From Candidatus Roizmanbacteria bacterium CG09_land_8_20_14_0_10_41_9 (GTDB taxonomy: Bacteria; Patescibacteriota; Microgenomatia; UBA1406; GWC2-37-13), in assembly GCA_002774185.1 (NCBI GenBank), contig PEZG01000068.1:1-8799 (forward strand): a stretch of DNA of 8,799 nucleotides, in the 5' to 3' direction. Every line of letters starts with the position of its first letter. The stretch's first letter is position 1. The position numbers and the translations under genes are program-made. A model generated the notes under the pieces. That model made no database searches and had not been told where the DNA came from. It saw nothing but the letters and a program-made list of their open reading frames with translations. Below are positions 6,792 through 8,799 of the stretch, in pieces.

Positions 6792-8370
6792 GAAAATGCT
6801 GTTTACTTGTAAGCTGCCTTTTTTCAACGATAAATGCTCCTATCTGCTTCCTTTCAACTAGACGAGAACGAGTATCTTCGTACCGGATATATGCTCGAAT
6901 ATATTCTTCGGGAATCCCAGGAGTCGGCTCGATAATCAAATACAAATATTTCCCCTGATAAGAACCCAAGGGTGGAAATTCTATCTCTTTCCCAACATCA
7001 TCTAAAGGATACCCCATCCATGCAGGCAAATATCCATATTTTCTTTTCCCGTACCAATCAAACACGTATGCCCAGGTGGAACTAATAAACAAGGGATTGG
7101 TTACAGAATTAAATCCAAACATTTTTTTACCGCTTGAGAGATATGTATAGTCCATCACCTTTTCTTCATCGCTCAAAATTTGTCTATCCTGTACAGAAAA
7201 AAGCGTCTCTCCTTTTGGATTGTATTTGAAAATTAAGAATAGATTCACCGATATAATCCAGGTAGTTACTGCAAAAAACAGAACTTTTCCCAGGTTTCCC
7301 CGTATCTTTTGAGTCTCTGAAATTAAGACCGAGATCATGATGATCAAAGGATAGATAATTCCGATATTTAAAAAATATGCGTTATTTTTCTCTAAAGGAT
7401 AAATAAGAACTGGAGAGAAAAACCATATCAATAAAAAAAGGGTTTGTTTTCTGACCTTTGGTCTTTTCACATATATAAAGACTGAAAACAAAACAAGAAC
7501 AAGAAGTAATAGGGCGGCGGATATACGATTTTCAAACGTCAAGAAAAGAGAAATATTCCTTACCAAACTGTTATAGAATTTCGTTAATTTAAATATCAAA
7601 GGTTCTCCGTCTACTGTGGTGGATCGAGTGAAAAAACCCAAAACCGCTTTAAGACCTTGAAATTTAAACTTCAGTTCAGACAATGCAAACGTGGAGCCAA
7701 AAAATATCGTCGCAAGATATAAATACCAATAGTTTTTAAAAGTCAAAAAAAATTCTTTCCTTTTTTTCGAAAGCAGAATCAATAAAGCCATAAGGACAAA
7801 TATACCCTGGTATATCAAGAAAAACTGGAACTGGACGGATATGATCCAACATAAAAGCATTAATGGAAATCCGATTGCCGCATTATTCAACACCATCCAG
7901 AAACCATATAAAAAAATTCCGATGGATAACAGGGCGGGCGGTGGATTAGACAGCCAGCGGGCGTACTGTATCGCTTCAAAGGAAACCGCAAAAAAAAGAG
8001 CACTCATCAGCGCAATAGTATTTTTTTTAAACAGTTTTAAGGCGAAATAATAAATAAAAACGATGTTGAGTGAGTTTAAGAAAACCATGAATATCCTTGA
8101 GATGACCGGATTCCCCGATGAAACATAATACCATGGAGCGATCAAGTACCAAAAAAGGGGTCCGTGAAACAGTCCTTTGATGTCGGTTGTCGGACCGATC
8201 AATTTTAAGTTGCCATCACGAATAATACTAATCGCCTGCAGAGCGTCTCTGGCCTGATCATAACCGAATGTCAATCTGTCAAGAAACAGCAGGCGTAGCA
8301 CAACTCCTATGAGTACAAAAAAACCAAGGATAAATCTTGTTTGGTTTTTAGACAACGTCACATCCTTCAT
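6754..8370 (-). CDS. GT-C glycosyltransferase, DQARD type with FHG loop (PMT/ArnT-like)
   Basis: A 538-residue membrane protein. After a short basic N-terminus, TM1 (about 12-30) leads to the outer loop GYDQARD (DQARD 38-42), LIGPTT (57-62) and GLFHGPLFWYL (66-76). These match the catalytic first loop of the two paralogues in this window, with A in place of G in the DQxRD motif. About ten helices extend to about residue 382. A C-terminal domain of about 155 residues follows, with NPLFISSTWAYVFDWYGKRKYGYLP (425-449) as its most distinctive stretch; it may help bind the acceptor (inference). ATG 8370 is chosen over GTG 8391 (seven residues longer) because the latter falls in the promoter: TATGAT ends 6 nt before ATG 8370, and the extra residues merely translate the -10 box. 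No Shine-Dalgarno site is present. It is convergent with the gene at 5283 (38 bp overlap) and divergent from the GT2 gene at 8493. Confidence 0.88.
   Translation of the reverse strand: MKDVTLSKNQTRFILGFFVLIGVVLRLLFLDRLTFGYDQARDALQAISIIRDGNLKLIGPTTDIKGLFHGPLFWYLIAPWYYVSSGNPVISRIFMVFLNSLNIVFIYYFALKLFKKNTIALMSALFFAVSFEAIQYARWLSNPPPALLSIGIFLYGFWMVLNNAAIGFPLMLLCWIISVQFQFFLIYQGIFVLMALLILLSKKRKEFFLTFKNYWYLYLATIFFGSTFALSELKFKFQGLKAVLGFFTRSTTVDGEPLIFKLTKFYNSLVRNISLFLTFENRISAALLLLVLVLFSVFIYVKRPKVRKQTLFLLIWFFSPVLIYPLEKNNAYFLNIGIIYPLIIMISVLISETQKIRGNLGKVLFFAVTTWIISVNLFLIFKYNPKGETLFSVQDRQILSDEEKVMDYTYLSSGKKMFGFNSVTNPLFISSTWAYVFDWYGKRKYGYLPAWMGYPLDDVGKEIEFPPLGSYQGKYLYLIIEPTPGIPEEYIRAYIRYEDTRSRLVERKQIGAFIVEKRQLTSKQHFLRDDLMKHISIK
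6798..6824 (+). terminator. Intrinsic terminator of the gene at 5283
   Basis: The hairpin GCTGTTTA (6798-6805), loop CTTG, TAAGCTGC (6810-6817) has one T-T mismatch and one G-T pair in eight. One C then leads to six Ts (6819-6824). It begins 6 nt after the TAA at 6789-6791, the classic position and form. It lies inside the C-terminal coding region of the opposing GT-C gene. Confidence 0.55.
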
Positions 8371-8376
8371 TGTGTT

Positions 8377-8390
8377 ATCATAATATACCA
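8377..8390 (-). promoter_or_regulatory. Extended -10 region of the DQARD GT-C gene
   Basis: The minus strand reads TGG TATATT ATGAT. Two overlapping -10 readings are possible: TATATT with its TGG extension (11 nt before ATG 8370), or TATGAT (6 nt before). Both predict a leader of 0-5 nt. The TGGTATA core is the same as in the 5268 and 5275 promoters. Confidence 0.5.
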
Positions 8391-8413
8391 CTTCGCTTTG
8401 ATTTTAGGAAGAT

Positions 8414-8460
8414 GGTATATACCTACCGAAGCTCTCAAAGCTACGTTAGGTATTTTTACC
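8414..8460. other. Imperfect inverted repeat between two divergent genes
   Basis: The inner arms 8421-8433 and 8439-8451 pair at 11 of 13 positions around a 5-nt loop (CTCAA); mismatches are C-T and A-A. Outside a small internal loop, GGTA (8414-8417) pairs with TACC (8457-8460). GGTATATACC at 8414-8423 is also a perfect palindrome. The element lies in the 122-bp gap between starts at 8370 and 8493. It could be an operator, a 5'-leader hairpin of the downstream gene, or a terminator blocking read-through; a U-run is weak. Function is not determined. Confidence 0.4.
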
Positions 8461-8477
8461 ATTTCTATTTTGAAAGC

Positions 8478-8484
8478 GGAGGGG
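8478..8484 (+). promoter_or_regulatory. Shine-Dalgarno site of the right-edge GT2 gene
   Basis: GGAGGGG lies 8 nt before ATG 8493, a good ribosome-binding site and the only clear one in the window. This supports 8493 as the start and implies a real 5' leader here, unlike the neighbours. A TATACAAT directly between it and the ATG looks like a -10 box but is too close to the start to serve it. Confidence 0.5.
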
Positions 8485-8492
8485 TATACAAT

Positions 8493-8799
8493 ATGGAATC
8501 TGGCATATCAATCATTATCCATACGCGCAATGAAGAAAAACAGATAAGAGAATGTATCTCCTCAGCCAAGTTTTTAAGCGATAGATTGATCATAATTGAT
8601 ATGGAAAGTACTGATAAGACCCGGGAGATCGCCAAGCAAAGCGGAGCAGAAGTCTTCTCTTTCCCCCATTTATCCTATGTTGAACCCGCTCGCGAATTTG
8701 GAATAAACCAAGCAAAAACACCGTGGGTATTCATCCTGGATGCGGATGAACGATTGACTGAGGAACTTGCCTTAGAAATAAAGGAAATTATTCGAGACA
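8493..8799 (+). CDS. N-terminal part of a family 2 glycosyltransferase, WaaE/KdtX-like
   Basis: The first 102 residues are present; the gene runs off the right edge. It opens with the GT-A beta strand ISIIIHTRNEE (5-15), where the N-E-E motif follows strand 1. Then come LIIIDMESTDKTREIA (32-47, the usual D-x-x-S-x-D-x-T nucleotide-binding stretch, here with M after D), EPAREFGINQA (64-74) and WVFILDADE (78-86), with the metal-binding D-A-D at 83-85. This is the layout of the WaaE/KdtX-type beta-glucosyltransferase group of GT2, whose members add hexose to lipopolysaccharide cores or other surface glycans using nucleotide sugars. The donor cannot be read from this fragment. The frame is open upstream to an ATG at 8412, but that extension would translate the hairpin and lacks family sequence. 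Start 8493 has GGAGGGG upstream and begins at strand 1. It is divergent from the DQARD gene. Confidence 0.85.
   Translation, partial: MESGISIIIHTRNEEKQIRECISSAKFLSDRLIIIDMESTDKTREIAKQSGAEVFSFPHLSYVEPAREFGINQAKTPWVFILDADERLTEELALEIKEIIRD

Noticed and set aside
265..8370. Possibility of TGA recoded as glycine (Gracilibacteria/Absconditabacteria)
   Set aside because: Four genes end naturally at TGA at positions consistent with complete proteins, and none of the frames needs TGA read-through.
8412..8492. In-frame 27-codon N-terminal extension of the right-edge GT2 gene from ATG 8412
   Set aside because: It would translate the hairpin into an odd aromatic-rich peptide; the GT2 fold begins directly after ATG 8493, which has GGAGGGG before it.
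8341..8547. A 68-codon + strand open frame across the 8371-8492 gap
   Set aside because: It overlaps both flanking genes in other frames and its product shows no family features; the flanking starts are well supported.
1..8799. Search for CRISPR arrays, tRNA genes, insertion sequences, toxin-antitoxin or defence genes
   Set aside because: No regularly spaced repeats, cloverleaf with CCA-arm pattern, transposase motifs or nuclease motifs were seen; all space is taken by glycosyltransferase-type genes.

Overview
The window is an AT-rich, almost fully coding stretch of bacterial DNA given over to surface-glycan assembly. It holds eight protein genes: a 3' fragment at the left edge, six complete genes, and a 5' fragment at the right edge. 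I see no RNA genes, mobile elements or CRISPR arrays. The best guess for the host is a Patescibacteria (CPR) genome, most likely of the Microgenomates group. The reasons are several divergent polytopic GT-C glycosyltransferases with DQ(G/A)RD signatures, very tight packing with overlapping gene ends, and start codons mostly without a Shine-Dalgarno site but only a few bases after a TATAAT-like box. TGA ends four of the genes, so the recoded (TGA = Gly) Gracilibacteria/Absconditabacteria lineages are unlikely. The taxonomic call is inference, not proof.

Layout. 1-280 (+) is the C-terminus of an unknown protein with one tail membrane segment. 265-1950 (-) is a large GT-C-like membrane protein with an HGHD..WH motif. 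2019-3425 (-) is a DQGRD-type GT-C enzyme. 3403-4236 (+) is a GT2 rhamnosyltransferase-like enzyme. 4185-5264 (-) is a GT87/MptB-like polyprenol-phosphate-sugar mannosyltransferase relative. 5283-6791 (+) and 6754-8370 (-) are two more DQ(G/A)RD-type GT-C enzymes. 8493 to the right edge (+) is a WaaE/KdtX-like GT2 enzyme.

Organisation. The strands nearly alternate. All three tail-to-tail pairs overlap at their 3' ends (16, 52 and 38 bp). The head-to-head pairs are extremely tight: one overlaps by about 23 bp, one is 18 bp apart with two -10 boxes facing each other inside a palindrome, and one is 122 bp apart with a strong imperfect hairpin between the genes. Two likely intrinsic terminators lie inside the coding sequence of the opposing gene.

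How the genes may work together. The two GT2 enzymes would use nucleotide sugars on the cytoplasmic face. The four GT-C enzymes and the HGHD protein would use polyprenyl-phosphate-linked sugars on the outer face. Together this looks like a locus for building or decorating a cell-surface polysaccharide or glycoprotein. Donors and acceptors cannot be read from the sequence. I found no clear sign of a new kind of system. The most unusual material is the gene architecture and promoter arrangement.
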